Positions 46,061 to 58,623 are shown, counted from the stretch's first letter. The stretch is DNA of 64,000 nt from Haliotis asinina (GCF_037392515.1 NW_027133892.1:62001-126000); one strand, 5' to 3'. The notes: a model not told the origin generated them from the sequence alone. Translations and numbers: made by a program.

Positions 46061-48600
46061 GACTATCCGATTGTGATTCATAAAAACATGCTATGCCATC
46101 ACACAACAGGGCGAAACTCACTGGATTGTCTGGTCCAAACGCGATCGTTTACAAACAACACTGTAGAATGGTACCACTGATGAAACTAATACATACTCAC
46201 AATATAGTCAGAATTGCTGCTTCTACTCAGCAGAGATTTCTTTTGTTGATTACACCAGGACCCAACACTGGTATGGAGGAAAACACCCTCGTGTAATAAG
46301 GATGATAGACAATGAAACATCTGGCATTGAGTAACTCTGTGTTCTTTAAAGTGTGTTTACAAATATTTCTTCACATCAGTTATTTTTGAGACTGCAAATT
46401 GTTTACTATGGGATTTGTGTATTGGTGCACATGCCATGGCTGAGCCTTAGCAAGACTTGATGATTTCTGTATCCACGCAAAAAGCGATTGTTTACAAACA
46501 TACACCACGTGCTTTTTTATTTATAGCCTTTTCCCACTGCGCAACTCTATTTATTAAAACCAAACCGGATGTTGTGGTTTGCCTGCTGTGTTTGATGTTA
46601 CAGAGAGTTCTTTTTGTCCCTGAATGTTGTAAGAGTGCACTTCTATCACTGTTTGATGAAAATGGTTCGATGACCTTTCAAACATTGCAATTTAAATATG
46701 ACATAACAGGAACACATTTTATGTAGCATTATATTGGCTGAATACTGGAAACTAAAGTAACAATTAATGAGATGGTTATCTGACCAAAACTGTTTTGTCA
46801 ACAGATCTCATCTCATGAGACGTCGTGCACCGGTTTTTGCATGCTATTGTTGTCATAACAATAAATTTAGAAAACAAAGCCATATGAAGCTTCTGTCATT
46901 AAATAAATAAAGGTATTTGCAATATTTATTGGGAATGCTATAAAAACAATACATTCTTGGATGTTCTGGAGATTTGAAGTAATCACTAGTAGAGATCACC
47001 GACTATATATTTTTGCGTGATTGCTCAATATCCTGATTACAGCAGTGCCCAAACGGAACCTTTAGTGGTGTGACCAAAAACATGAAGGGCGCGTGTCTCC
47101 CATTTCTCGCTCTGTGCAGGCAGCACTTCCTGTGGTCAAAGACCTGATAAGAGAGAGGCGACATTGGTGCAGTCTTCAAGTTTTACCGCTGTTAAAATCA
47201 ACTTTATGTTGCGTTTGTCTCCGACAACAAATTACATTAATTTGAAGTACAAAAATAAGAGAAGGGAGAAAGAAAAAAACACATAAAGAAATGAAGAAAA
47301 AAATCAGAACAAAACAAAATAAGAAATACCCCCAAAACCTTTGAACATGTTTAACGCTTAAAACATTAATTCTGTTCACTTTGAATAATGTGTGCGGTGA
47401 TGGTGTTCATCCCCGGCAGCCTGTGATGTTGTGTACAGACACCGTCACGTTGCTGGAATTTTAATGGTCATGGTGTTAAACAACAAAACAGCCCAAAAAA
47501 ATAGTGTATACCAACAAAATGAACGGCAAGGCATAGAGCCTAAACTTGGCAAATACCAATCATTCGGCACCTGTACGAGAACTGCATTGTATGTCCCGTA
47601 TGTACGGAGCAAGTTGCTTTTCAGTCAATACACATCACACCGTTTATGTCGGTGTTTATTGTGTAAACAAATATAACAGCTTTTATTATCTCTGAGAACA
47701 GTGACAGTTTACACCTGCTAATCAAAATATAATATTTTACGAGTGTGCATTGAGGTGTAACTGCAAAGGTATAGCTGCATAATCATGAATGACTTAAACG
47801 CCAAGAACCCCTATGGGTGCTTACTAAATCAAAGGGAGAGGTCATTGAAGAATTTTCTCTCAAATAATGATCTATGCATCTGCAGCTATGGTGTAAACAT
47901 TTATCTTCACCCTGCAACTGGTACAAAGTCTGCTCTCGCTCTGTCACTAACAGATTCAAATATTTTAAGAGTGTGAATGGTCGTGTGAATGACCTTTGTG
48001 GAAGTGACCACTTTCTAACAATTCTCACGCCAGTTTTCCCGCGTCACCTGGCGTCCCATTTTGAACTACTACGGATCGTTTGTTTTTGAATATGATGTTA
48101 TGACACATTAGGTTTGTAAATAATAATATTTAATGAATATATATGCTTGCAAGAAACTCATTTGTACTTAAAATGTGTGAATGCAGACTTGGTCCCGTCG
48201 CTGTAATGGCGACTTAACATAAAACTCAGCTCAAGCTAACACCAGTTGTAATACAAAAGATTTTATGTAACTTTCTGCTCTTAGAAACAATCGACACGAA
48301 GATATTTCCCTGTCACTCTACGAATAAGAATTTTTAGAGAGATTAATCATACCATGAAATGATAGCTCACATGACTTAAGGTGAGACAGCGCAATCAGCT
48401 TTGCAACTGTTACCTTTACAGACAATAAGACAACCGTTTTTCTCTTTTGTTCAGGGTGTAGAAAGAGTATTGCATGTGCAATCATTCTCTTTCACTGTCA
48501 AACATTTTCGTTAAGCTCACCTGAAACTAAGTTAATATCCACCCCTAAATGAACAAACCTACCAGCCTATTATCAATGATAAGAATGAAAATAATAGTAT
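46061..48600. other. Intergenic with SINE-like core fragment
   Basis: At 46075-46165, GTGATTCATAAAAAC and CTCACTGGATTGTCTGG with TTACAAAC resemble 37945-38040 and the right edge of copy A, a SINE-core-bearing repeat. The rest (frames at 46457-46726, 47431-47676, 47783-48089) shows nothing that looks like a conserved protein. Confidence 0.4.
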
Positions 48601-48715
48601 TACTTATCGATTCCCAATTGTTCAGATCGAAGCTCATGCTGTTGATCACTAGATTGTCTGGTCCACTCTTGTTACAGATACAGATCGCCGCCATACACAT
48701 GGGATATAGCTGTGA
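48601..48715 (+). mobile_element. SINE (CTCA-tail family), partial
   Basis: TCCCAATTGTTCAGATCG, CTCATGCTGTTGATCACTAG, GTCTGGTCCACTC and CGCCGCCATACACATGG. The tail beyond this is replaced by G-rich sequence. Confidence 0.75.
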
Positions 48716-49566
48716 GGGGTGGGTGGGGAGGGATCGCATTGTATCTTTACCTCTATTTGCAGTACGAGGGGATGCGGGTACTTTCGTCCCTTCTGTTTGA
48801 GGGAGGACACATTAAAAGGGGACATATTCCCCCCACGCTAAAAAGTCACTGGCCACCATTACCAGCAATCATCTAATATGTCTCCAGGTTTATCAAAAAG
48901 AATCTCCCGTTCCTGGATTTCCCACAAGTAGTAAAACACTACAACATGCCATTGGCAAATACCGTTCAAGACTGCATGTGTGCTGGACACATTCGTGGGA
49001 GGGGACGAGTGGGCACAGCACCATGGATGACAGGAGAGGGAGGGGAATTTAAGAGTTGTGGTTATATTTATTTTCCCGTCCATCATTCAGAAACGCTACA
49101 CCTGTATCTACAGTACATAACTTGGTGCCCAGTAAACGTTTCACTCTTCTATATGCACTTTCATCAACACCAAACAAATCCTCCATCATTCTAGAAAGCT
49201 GTATATGTCTGTTTTGAAAGGTAGATCATTCAGTGAGTAATTTTGCTACTTGGGGGTGATTAGGAGCAATTCCTTTGTGAGGTCTTTACTTGAAACTGTT
49301 ACAGCTGTGATAATGTTGTTAACCATTAGTACTTTTTATGTCTACTTTGATAACTGAGAGACCTTATTGGCTTAAGTATTTCCACTTGTAAATTTTTCCC
49401 GAAAACTGGACATGACACCCCAAACAGCAGGAGTAGTGTTGTGGTGCCTCCTGGTCACGTTCACTCTTGGAATATGTGGCGAGCAACAAACCTGGTTCGC
49501 CTGTAATTATGAAGACATGACTGACTGACTAACTGAGTACAGTGGGAGAACCATGAACCACAGCTG
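48716..49566. other. Intergenic, no gene recognised
   Basis: GC-moderate; overlapping frames on both strands at 48859-49194 are short and unsupported. Confidence 0.45.
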
Positions 49567-49706
49567 GAAAGTTTTTTTTCTTTTTTTCTTTTTTTTTTGT
49601 TGTTGTTGTTTTGATTGTTTTTGTTGTTTTGTTTTTTTTGTTTTGGTTTTTTATTTGTTTGTTTTTTGTTTTTTGTTTTTTTTTTGTTTTTTTTTGGGGG
49701 GGGGGG
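49567..49706. repeat. T/G low-complexity tract ending in an 11-G run
   Basis: About 130 bases of T runs broken by G (and a few C) end in G11 at 49696-49706. The Lys/Asn-rich minus-strand frame and Phe-rich plus-strand frame crossing it are artefacts. A strongly strand-asymmetric tract of this sort is prone to slippage and assembly error. Confidence 0.9.
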
Positions 49707-50545
49707 TCTCCGGGAACACGGCGTTGGAGGTTCTTGAATACGTGGGAAGTGTGAATTTAATTGTCCTGAATGAAAACAATTTCCTGTTAGTAGTTCAGAA
49801 CAAAATGGATCCAGTGAGAGGCATGCCCCTGGATATCCACGCAATGTGACAAAAGTAGGCAGTGAGATGTTCCTTTAAAAAAACTATTTTGACAGTAAAA
49901 TATCAATTGTGAACACTGCTAATCCGCAGCACCAGAGTTCTGAACTGAGTTAAACTCGCGCAAGGTGAGGCGTGACTCCACGCAACACAGCGAGTGACAG
50001 CTGCTGTCTCTCTCGCTCCGTGAACTTGCACTGAATGACCCGGCGATCGATGAGTGATCTAGAGTGACCATATGTCACTGCAATGAAAAATATTTCTTTT
50101 TTAAACTTCTTTCAACTTGAAGTATATCACAAAGTCTACCTGACATTTTTGTTAATGTTACGATTTATTGGTCTGTTTTTATGTATAGTCACTGACATCA
50201 CCTTGGATGAAAAACAATTCTATTTTAAAAATGCATCAACTTGGAAAATTTTGTGCTTCACATCTTTCCTTCAGTCACAGAATCTTCCTGTTTTGAGAAA
50301 CTGTTTTCCAGGTAAATGATGTACACAGACTGATAAAGAATATTGGTGTGGCACCATACTTGCCTTTGATGAGTGTTCACATAAAATAAAATCTGAAACC
50401 TGTTTATTACAGTTGATAAACTTTCTGTTCCAAACGGCATGAGGTAGGTGTTTCCTTAATACGTGACTTTGTTCATTCAGATGGAAACAAGCCAACTGCA
50501 TGGATCACTTCCTAACACTTTTGAATGTATTTTTGTCCATAATTT
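49707..50545. other. Intergenic, no gene recognised
   Basis: No supported frame. A GC-richer patch at about 49970-50060 contains GTGAGGCGTGACTCC and CTCTCTCGCTCC but no identifiable element. Confidence 0.45.
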
Positions 50546-50674
50546 TGTGAGTGAGGGTGTATGACTTTAGCCTGCTTTTAACACGGCAATACCTTGATCA
50601 GAAAAAACGTTTCAAACTTAGGTTTTCAACAGGACGAGCAAACGCTTTAACCATTAGGTTACCCCACTGCCTTC
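50546..50674 (-). mobile_element. tRNA-derived SINE, degraded copy
   Basis: Reverse-complemented, the head reads GTGGGGTAACCTAATGG then TTAAAGCG, matching a tRNA A-box region as in 58803-58943. The B box is disrupted (AAGTTTGAAAC). The tail is TAAAAGCAGGCTAAAG and a CTCACTCAC-type end. Confidence 0.6.
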
Positions 50675-50781
50675 CATTGTTTGGGGTTTATCAAAGATAC
50701 AGAGAGCTACCGAACAAAGTTGAACTTTACTACACTGACAGTTTTTGTCCAGCTTGATCACAATTCTCTTGTTTGAGGTTG

Positions 50782-50830
50782 TTTCTTTCTTTCTTTATTT
50801 ATTTATTTGTTTAGTTATTTATTTATTTTT
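50782..50830. repeat. TTTC/TTTA microsatellite
   Basis: (TTTC)3 followed by (TTTA)n with interruptions. Confidence 0.85.
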
Positions 50831-50932
50831 GAAAAATAAGTCGGTGCCAACTTGAATGGGAAAAGACTGTTTGTATGACGTCTATGACTATGGTATAATA
50901 CTATACTGAGATGGTTTTACTCCAGGGTTCAA

Positions 50933-51761
50933 AATAAAAAATTATTTTCTATCGAAGATGAAATTAACAGAAAGCAGTATGTTCACATTCTGTCAACATC
51001 TCGGATTAAAGCATATTCAGCCCTTACAACAACATTTTATGAGTGTATCTAACAGCAATTTCCCGCATATTCCTAGCTAACAGGAGGGGTGGTTTTCTGT
51101 TACATTCCAGTGGTTTCCAGATTATACAAATAGGACATTTTTCAACATACGTTTGCCATTAGCTACTTTATTTGGTTACATATAAATCAATTCCAGGCAC
51201 ATTACCTGCTCACGGTGATGCGTACATTACTTTACTATTTCTCCTGTCATAGGACATTATCGTCTTTTCTGATACTTTTCAACTCACAAAAAATATAACA
51301 AGAAACAAAATATACTAGAAATGGCTCACGTACAACACTGACCAGACTGGACACACATAAACATGTGCTGACGGATCACACAAACCCGATCTACCACTCA
51401 GTAGCCTTTGCAATTCACACAACACAACCATACATCATCAGCAGGCATCCTAACAGAAATGGCAGAAACAACTAAATACCATAGACGCTTCTAATCATCA
51501 CACACTCTCACAGCAAATTACAGACGATTAAACATGACACAAACAGACCACATCTACTACATCGAATACATCATGAAAATACACTGATCGCTATATCACT
51601 CTTACACATATGCATCACTGCAACGAAAACGCAGACCAGGCAAACTACAACAACTACCAGTATCAAATGGGGTTGACACAGGTCAATATGTCAGTGCGCG
51701 CCGCTGGCTGGCTGCATTTTGCCCAAGTGGATTTAAAAAAACCCAACATTTTGAACCCCTG
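50933..51761. mobile_element. hAT-like MITE, 829 bp, no visible TSD
   Basis: The left end CAGGGTTCAAAAT and the inverted right end CAGGGGTTCAAAAT match the first hAT element's terminal repeat; the right end also continues with a T-rich run then CCACTTG, as the first element does. The flanks (TACTC and CTTAG) do not match, so either one end has been lost and replaced or the target duplication has decayed. The interior is C/A-rich and non-coding; the 74-codon frame at 51610-51834 crosses the end and is not a gene. Confidence 0.6.
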
Positions 51762-52043
51762 CTTAGTATACTGTGTTTTCGGCATCAGCACCCTTTATAT
51801 TGGTAGAATAGCTTGGATACCATATCGTGCATAAAAACCATTAAAGTCCTTTTTCTTTGAGCCTTTTTCCAGAATCGGGCCAAATTTACACTACTGTGTG
51901 CAGACGTGTTTTCTGGTACAGAGCCAATGACGTCAGCATCAACAGATATGACGTCACGCCGGCAAGCAGACCAGTGTGGTCGTGAAAGGTGACGTTTCGT
52001 CTCACTCTCCTGCCCATAGTAACATGCGGCGAGCCAGCAAAAA

Positions 52044-52129
52044 GTACGTTCATTCGTAACTACTCGCCTCTTTCCGTAACCTGCAAGAAGGCTTTCCGGA
52101 ATGACCCGAGTAGTTACGAATGATAGTAC
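52044..52129. repeat. Inverted repeat, 23-base arms, 40-base loop
   Basis: The left arm 52044-52066 and right arm 52107-52129 are reverse complements at 21 of 23 positions (core CATTCGTAACTACTCG). In single-stranded form this would be a strong hairpin. No TIR-plus-TSD pattern is evident around it. Confidence 0.85.
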
Positions 52130-52386
52130 GTTGTGCTAAGTCATCGCTGCGCCGGAGTGTGGTTTCGTCTGCATGGCGGGTTAGACGTGGTATTGCACGT
52201 ATCTGTGTATCTTGATCTTCAGGCATTAAGTCAGTGTAGTCATCATGTATTATGGTCATAGCGGTTTGAAAATCTTTTGTTTATATCAAAAATACTATTT
52301 ATTTGTTTTAGAAAGCATATATTTGTAAGACAAACAGTCATGAAATGATGCATTCATGGTTAAATTTTGTAAAATTCTCTCTGGGT

Positions 52387-52690
52387 CGAGTTCTGGTAGG
52401 AGTCGGGTATGGGGAGGGATCCTGAGGTTCTGGTAGGTCTGGAGTCAGGTATTGGGAGGGGTTGGGGTTTTTGGTAGGGCTGGAGTCGGGTATGTTGAGA
52501 GGTCGGGGGTTCTGGTAGTCCTGGAGTCGGGTATGGGGAGTTATCCTGGGGTTCTGGTAGAGCTGGAGTCGGGTATGGGGAGGGGCTGGGGGTTCTGGTA
52601 GGTATGGGGAGGGGTCGGGGGTTCTGGTAGGGCTGGAGTCAGGTATGGGGAGGCGTTGGGGTTTTTGGTAGGGCTGGAGTCCAGCGGTCT
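52387..52690. repeat. G-rich minisatellite, about 41-bp unit, 7 copies
   Basis: Units of TTCTGGTAGGGCTGGAGTC plus a GGGTATGGGGAGGGGTCGGGG-like half, with one shortened copy. The Pro-rich minus-strand frame of 127 codons (PEPPAPPHTR-like repeats) is a translation of the array. The plus strand has multiple GGG to GGGGG runs and could form G-quadruplexes. Confidence 0.9.
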
Positions 52691-53761
52691 TGTAACAGAG
52701 GCGTAGATGGTAATGTACCACACTTCACTTCAACCATTCTGTTCTGTTAAAATGCAATTGGGATACAGTGTCATTTGTGACCCTGACGACACAAGTCAGT
52801 TAGTTGTCTCTTAAGACAGTTCTAACCTGAATTTCCATGCACTTAGCACTGGTTCCCACGTGTTTTCTGAAGTACACTAATGGAATTAATGGGGGAACAT
52901 TCAGCATGCGTGGGGTTCCACGGTTTAGCTCTATGACATTGTCTGCATTGCCGACATTAGTTACTAGACTGACTGAAGGTGATGAAAGGCTATTTTACCA
53001 ATAATATCAGCCTTGTGTAGACCAGCATGATGTCTGGTGACTATATTATATCAGAAGACTACACTCAGATAATACCACTCTTCATTTATGGCGGTTTTAA
53101 TATCACAAATCTTCTCAGTGTTAACTGATACGGGTATTGTTCTAAATATGTTAATAAATGTAGGTGAATATATGAATGTATACTGATTATGAAAAATACA
53201 GTTAAACCTAATAAGTGAATACTACCATGTGCCCTCTGTCATTCTGCTCCAAACGATAGGACATGTGGTGTATCTTACTGTTATAATTATCGGAACAAAC
53301 AAAATAAAATTTAACCCTACCCAAAACCATTGGACACCAAAGCAAAGTAGTGACAGACATTATATGGGAAGCACTGCCGAAAATCTAATCTATGGCTAAA
53401 AATTATTTACTGCTATTCATTCTTTTCATAAATATGTCATTGCCAGAGACTAATGTGTAAGTATTTCGATATTTATGCAGTCTTATTCACAAACATCTTG
53501 CATAGCATAGATAACTCTGTACACATTGTTATAAGGTGAAAATTGCATTCATATACAAGAAACGATCTATCATTGAGATTTGCGGTTAGTTCCTCATAGC
53601 ACCAATGCTATTACTATTGGGTAATATATTAAGGGATGGAAAAATGGAATAAATGTCAAACAACACAACAGAATAGATTCGTCAAGTAGCAATTAAAGCT
53701 GATTCACTGATTAGAATTAAGGGAGATTTCCAATCACGAGGTACGACATGAGACCAGGGAA
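52691..53761. other. Intergenic, no gene recognised
   Basis: AT-rich with no supported frame or repeat. Confidence 0.5.
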
Positions 53762-54190
53762 TGATGTAACTTCTGACGAATCAGAGAGATTGTAGAGGGT
53801 CATGTGATAAGGGCGGAGCAGGCTCGAACACCTTAAAAAGATACCGTCAGCACTAAAAAGGTGCGGTGCGGGTTGAACGTTCACATCCCGAGAGCTTGCC
53901 CTACCCTGTCCAGGCCAAGACCAATTGTTATGAAGAGAGGGATCGAGTAAACCGATGTGAGTGTAGAAACTTGTGTCGAGTTATTCATTGTATGCCAGAG
54001 TGCCAGTACATGAATGATCTGTGTTAGTTAGGAATCCCGGTCGTCAGACCACTTATTCCTAGATGTAGCCCCCCGGACAGACCAAGCGAGTATGCCACCA
54101 GAGCTGGCAGCACCCCCAATAAGGCAGAACGGTCATCGTAACAGGTAACTGGTAAGAGGGTTGACTAACACCCAAATCCTAGTTACGACA
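53762..54190 (+). mobile_element. Probable LTR (429 bp) of a retrotransposon
   Basis: It begins TGATGTAACT and ends AGTTACGACA, whose reverse complement TGTCGTAACT matches the start at 8 of 10 positions, giving the TG...CA ends of an LTR. A TTAAAAAG-like A/T box lies about 75 bases in, and the GC content is higher than in the flanks. Just downstream is TGGTGGAGATTGCGGGG (54191-54207), beginning with TGG as a tRNA primer-binding site must. No gag or pol follows and no second LTR is seen in the window, so this would be a truncated element. Family cannot be fixed. Confidence 0.5.
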
Positions 54191-54208
54191 TGGTGGAGAT
54201 TGCGGGGT
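54191..54208 (+). other. Putative tRNA primer-binding site
   Basis: TGGTGGAGATTGCGGGGT directly abuts the LTR end. The TGG start would pair with the CCA end of a tRNA; which tRNA cannot be told from memory. Confidence 0.4.
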
Positions 54209-54597
54209 TTGTCTTGAACAAAATGTTTAAGACGTTCCCCTGCATTTGTTTACACAAGACCGTTCATACCTTTTCATTGGCTTGTACTGACGTTTGACGA
54301 CTGTAGATTTCTTTTCGCCGTTTGAATATGGTATCTGTAGTATTTTTTCCACCCCCAATGTCTCAACCAAATGATTCTGACTTATCGAACATCATACAGA
54401 AATACGCCAGTGTGATAGATTGCTTCATTATCTTTATTCATACTGGAAAAGGAGTAGCTACAGTATGCAAGGTAACAGTTCAAGAATAAAATTACCAATA
54501 TAATTAGCATTAGATATATATGTATACATCCCCTCGATTTGCGATAGTGACACAATCTGTCATCTCTTCCATTCCAGTATATCTGACTGCTTGTGTG

Positions 54598-54790
54598 GTG
54601 TTTAACGCCGCACTGAGCAATATTACGCCTCTCCGTAAATAATCACGTCTAGACCAGATAATCCAATTATTGAGGATATGGGCCTCGATCTACACATACT
54701 GGGATACGATGACATGTGTCAGTCAAGTCAGCGAGTCTGACCATCCGATCCGTTGGTAGCCTCTTACACTAGCAGCAGTCTCCATTTCTG
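54598..54790 (-). mobile_element. SINE (CTCA-tail family), head-truncated
   Basis: On the plus strand: TGTTTAACGCCGCACTGAGC, TCTAGACCAGATAATCC, GATGACATGTGTCAGTCAAG and ACCATCCGATCCGTTGG. Ends before the TTATGGCAAGC block. Confidence 0.82.
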
Positions 54791-57700
54791 ACCCCCCTGG
54801 ACCCGGTTATATCAAACTTGAATACAGTTTTAATCGTCACTTATACTATGATTAGTTAATAATTGATTATGTTCAGCTGCGTTAAACCCGTTATAAATGA
54901 ATCCCTTTATTAATCTATCATTAAGCTAATGAAGGTTTGGGAGTATCATTAACTCATCTTTAGCCGTGTCAACATGGCAGACAACATAACTCTATCAACT
55001 GCCTATCCGAAAACTTTTTTTCTGCTTTTTGAAACATACTGTCCCATTTTGTCTCGATTTCTTTGGACCTTCTGTTGTTTACCCCTAGGACCACACGCCA
55101 CATGTAATTATGTGGTACTGCAGAATGAACTACCCCATCCCCCTAAGCCCCCAAACCATATAAATGTTTGTATAGTTAGACTTCGCATAAAATCACAGTT
55201 CACTTCAACCATTGTTTCAAATGTACGTGAATTTCCAATCTTACTTGTCGGTCTAACATGTCGATCATGCATGTTTTCCAGCAGAAGTTCTGCTGATCAG
55301 GAAGAGAGTACCTCAGTAATGTCAGATTGTTATCAAATGGGTTTTGTTTTGATTTTGCTCACATAAGGACAGTAGTGCATTATAAAGGAACCAGCGTACT
55401 GTATTGCTCTCACGCATCGGTCAGTTGTTAGTTGTTGGATACTGAATACAACATACAACTTGAATTCTTTGAGTGGCATTTAGAAGCTGGTGTTCTGAAC
55501 AACGAGGAGCGTTGTGTTGACATACAAATTTATCATTTATAATAAAAAAAACTGTTTATTTATAGATATCTCCTTGTTCATTTTAAATTCACTAATGTCA
55601 GATAGTTATCAAATGGCCGTTCACACGACAATGAAGTCCGTTTGTATTATCAGTTAAGTTGTACAAGGTCATTGTAATGATTAGTAATAATAAGAATATT
55701 CCATAATGTAACTTAAAGTACCCACTTTCCAGTGTATGTTTTTCTAAATGTTTGTTCCCTTCAGGGTCTCATAACTGATCACATATATGGCTGCGTTTGA
55801 ACGCCTTGCTTGGTGTTACTAGAGTATGTTCCCAAGTCATCTCTTTTCATATGTTCTTGCTGGCATGTCAGAAACTTATTCTCCTCGTCTACATTTGCAA
55901 GTATGAAAGATATCATAACTTCTCATGTAAACCAGTTTTATATTCATACATTATACATCCCTGGAAGAAGTGTAATGCTGTTCCCGAACCATGATAACAG
56001 TGTCCCAAACACCCCTGTTGCGTCTGGCAGAAAACCCATACAGTCAAAGTTTGCAAAGTGACCGGTGCGCGGTTAGGCCTAAAACGAAGAAATTCTGTTT
56101 TCGGTTATCTGCCCTGTTTCATTATTTCCTACAAATCACTATTACCAGAATTATTGAAGACCGAGTGATTCTCTTCTTGAACCAACGCAACAGACGCCTA
56201 GTACCCTACAAGATTAGCCTTTTGGAGGGCATAAAGGGGTGGGGGTTATACCACATGTATGGGGCTGCGAGGGGCGACTCACGTAATGGGATAGTGGGGC
56301 TGGGAAACCCATGTAGTGTGCCCCCAAGGATATGGGCGTGCCGTTTCCGTGGGACTGCTGAGCGTGTGAGATGGAGGTACCAACTCGGGTGGGGAATACT
56401 TCATTACACTATGGTCACTTTGGTATGCGTGACCTAGGGGCAGTGTATTTACTTGCAGTTGGAGGTCAGTGTGGTTGTTTGTGTGGCCCACACCTTCTGA
56501 CATTTACTGTTTAAATCAACAGATTATACCATCACAAATTATATGCCAAGCTGAGACACTTGTGGTACTGTAGGGGGCTGTATATAGAGAGTCCCAATAG
56601 TAAACCCCAAGTTGTTATACATGTACATGGGCACCGCTAAGCAACGCCTTAGCCACCATTTTCATCTAAATTTGTTTATTTATTATTTCTAAAGATTTAG
56701 TTTTTAAGACCGAAAAACAAATGATATTTTTCTTCATGGAAACAAATGAGCGCCAACTTCTTGTGTAAAGTCGGGTGAATTCAGCTGGCCAATCAGTGAT
56801 GACCATGGCATATATTTCTATCACGTGTGCCTATCAATCGGTGCAGTTTTTAGCGGGACTATGAAAGAAAGCGCCTGTGTAAATGCGCCATTCATAATCT
56901 CCGGGATCTCGCCAACAGACACCAAGCCTTTACTGGTCAGTTACGAGTAATGACCATCAACTTTTACGATTACGTGATGTATCCTCGCCGTGGGTATAGG
57001 ATGAGGCGGGTAAGGATAGGTCGAAATTTGGAGGGAGCGGAGGGGAATCGGAACGTTTTGGGGGATTCTTTACGGTATTCTCTGAGGGATTACAATTCTC
57101 GTAGTTCAGTGCAGGTGATGAAGAGGAATGGGGATATGTTTTCGGCACCGATTCTTGAGATGCATTGAGAGAACGGGGACTTCAGGCGAGGAGTGGAGTG
57201 CTTCATCAATCACTGGGAATTTGGCCGCCGTTAACACCACAAGTCAGGAACCTAGCTACCTCGATGGCCTTTCTCAAGACCACAAATCACCCAAAAGAAA
57301 ACTTTAGCATGAAAATGAAAACTTCAACATCAAAAGCAGCTTGACCAAGAATTCGTAATTTGATGAAAGGAATTGCCCCCAAATCTGTTAAAATATATTT
57401 TGCAACAAAATAACTCACTGAAAGATAACAAAACAAGAACACATTTTTTCTTATATTGGTCGTAATTTGAATGAAAGGTTTCATGACAGCAATTTTATAG
57501 CACGAAACATAAATGTAAACAATGATGACATATCAAAACCAAAGGTCACTCAAAGAATACCTGAACCTGATGACCTGTCCAAAGTACACAGCTGGAATCT
57601 TTATTGATGATATCCGAGACTGCAGTCAGTACTGAGAAGTGGAACAAATATTACTGAGACTAAGTTTACTTACTCTGTCCGAGACCTGGTGTGTATGATT

Positions 57701-58535
57701 TTAATTTCTATTTAATTATGTGCAAAATACCAATTTGCTGAGAAATTAGAAAAAAATTACAGTTCCAGTCGGTATGGAGCATCATACTTTGATTCAGAAG
57801 AAACGCACATCGCTGGACATGTCTGGTTTTACAAAGGAAAACTTGGTACATGTCTAACAAAGATACCACGAAATTGTCGTTGTGATTGTAAAGGCAGTAG
57901 GACAAATCTCTTTTCCCATCCATAGCAAATGTAAAATTATGTTGGCTCCTTTTAAAAAAGGACATACCCGCTAAACCCCGCTTTAGAAATTAAACATGAC
58001 AGTAATCCTCAAAATTAAAATTGAAAATATAAAAAGAATCGCTTTAATTCCGTAATGTAAACAACACTGCACTGAAGTCTTACACAACCATAACAATATG
58101 AGACAAGCACGACCTCTGTCGCTGTTGGAACACAGCCGAGGGAGTCGGTGCAATGCACATTGTACAACAATATGCATAGTTAAGCATCTGGACGGGACGT
58201 GAAGTCAGGAACTTGTAACAAAAAGAGACCGTGTGCATATCTGGTGAGGGACTCTAAAGGCAGCTGGTATAAAAACATCATACAGACGTATTTTACTTCA
58301 AGTGATTCTGAAGTGTACACGTTTAGTACTTCTGTACTCTCTCAATATTTGATTCCTTGCAACATTTCAGTCTTTACCATATATCGATTATTGCACAGTT
58401 GATATAATTCTTGATGGAAGTTTATTTTATATACTATTTGTGTAAATTTGTAAATAAATTCCACAGGGGGCTATAACAAGACGCAAATAAATATCCCGCC
58501 ATAGCCCAAGCTCAGGGGACTTTTGAGCCATCTCC
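54791..58535. other. Long stretch without a supported gene
   Basis: Two candidates were examined and not called. A 130-codon plus-strand frame at 54974-55366 begins in a good context (AACATGGCAG) but has no domain. A GC-richer 72-codon plus-strand frame at 56950-57168, with YPRRGYRMRRVRIGRNL, is also open for 63 codons on the other strand. No splice context supports either. The remainder is AT-rich. Confidence 0.45.
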
Positions 58536-58623
58536 ATGGAGATGACCTACAAAGAGCCATCCGGTCGACAGCTTCACAAACGAGCCGGGAACTTGGAAAG
58601 AGATAAGATGTTGTGGCCTCAAG
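58536..58623 (+). CDS. Possible first coding exon, unknown gene
   Basis: ATG at 58536 opens 29 codons plus one base (MEMTYKEPSGRQLHKRAG then NLERDKMLWPQ) ending at a consensus donor CAAG-GTATGG. The composition is GC-richer and protein-like compared with the flanks. No following exon was identified to the right before the SINE cluster, so the call rests on one donor site and composition only. Confidence 0.25.

Noticed and set aside
49461-49849. Lys/Asn-rich and Phe-rich frames of about 100-127 codons
   Set aside because: Both are produced by a T/G low-complexity tract.
52338-52723. Proline-rich 127-codon open frame
   Set aside because: It is the translation of a 41-bp minisatellite on the opposite strand.
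54974-55366. 130-codon plus-strand frame with a good start context
   Set aside because: No recognisable domain or splice signal, and no composition shift from its surroundings; length alone is not enough in this setting.
56950-57168. GC-richer frames on both strands, basic on the plus strand
   Set aside because: No homology that I recognise and no exon structure; mutual overlap on both strands argues for composition effects.
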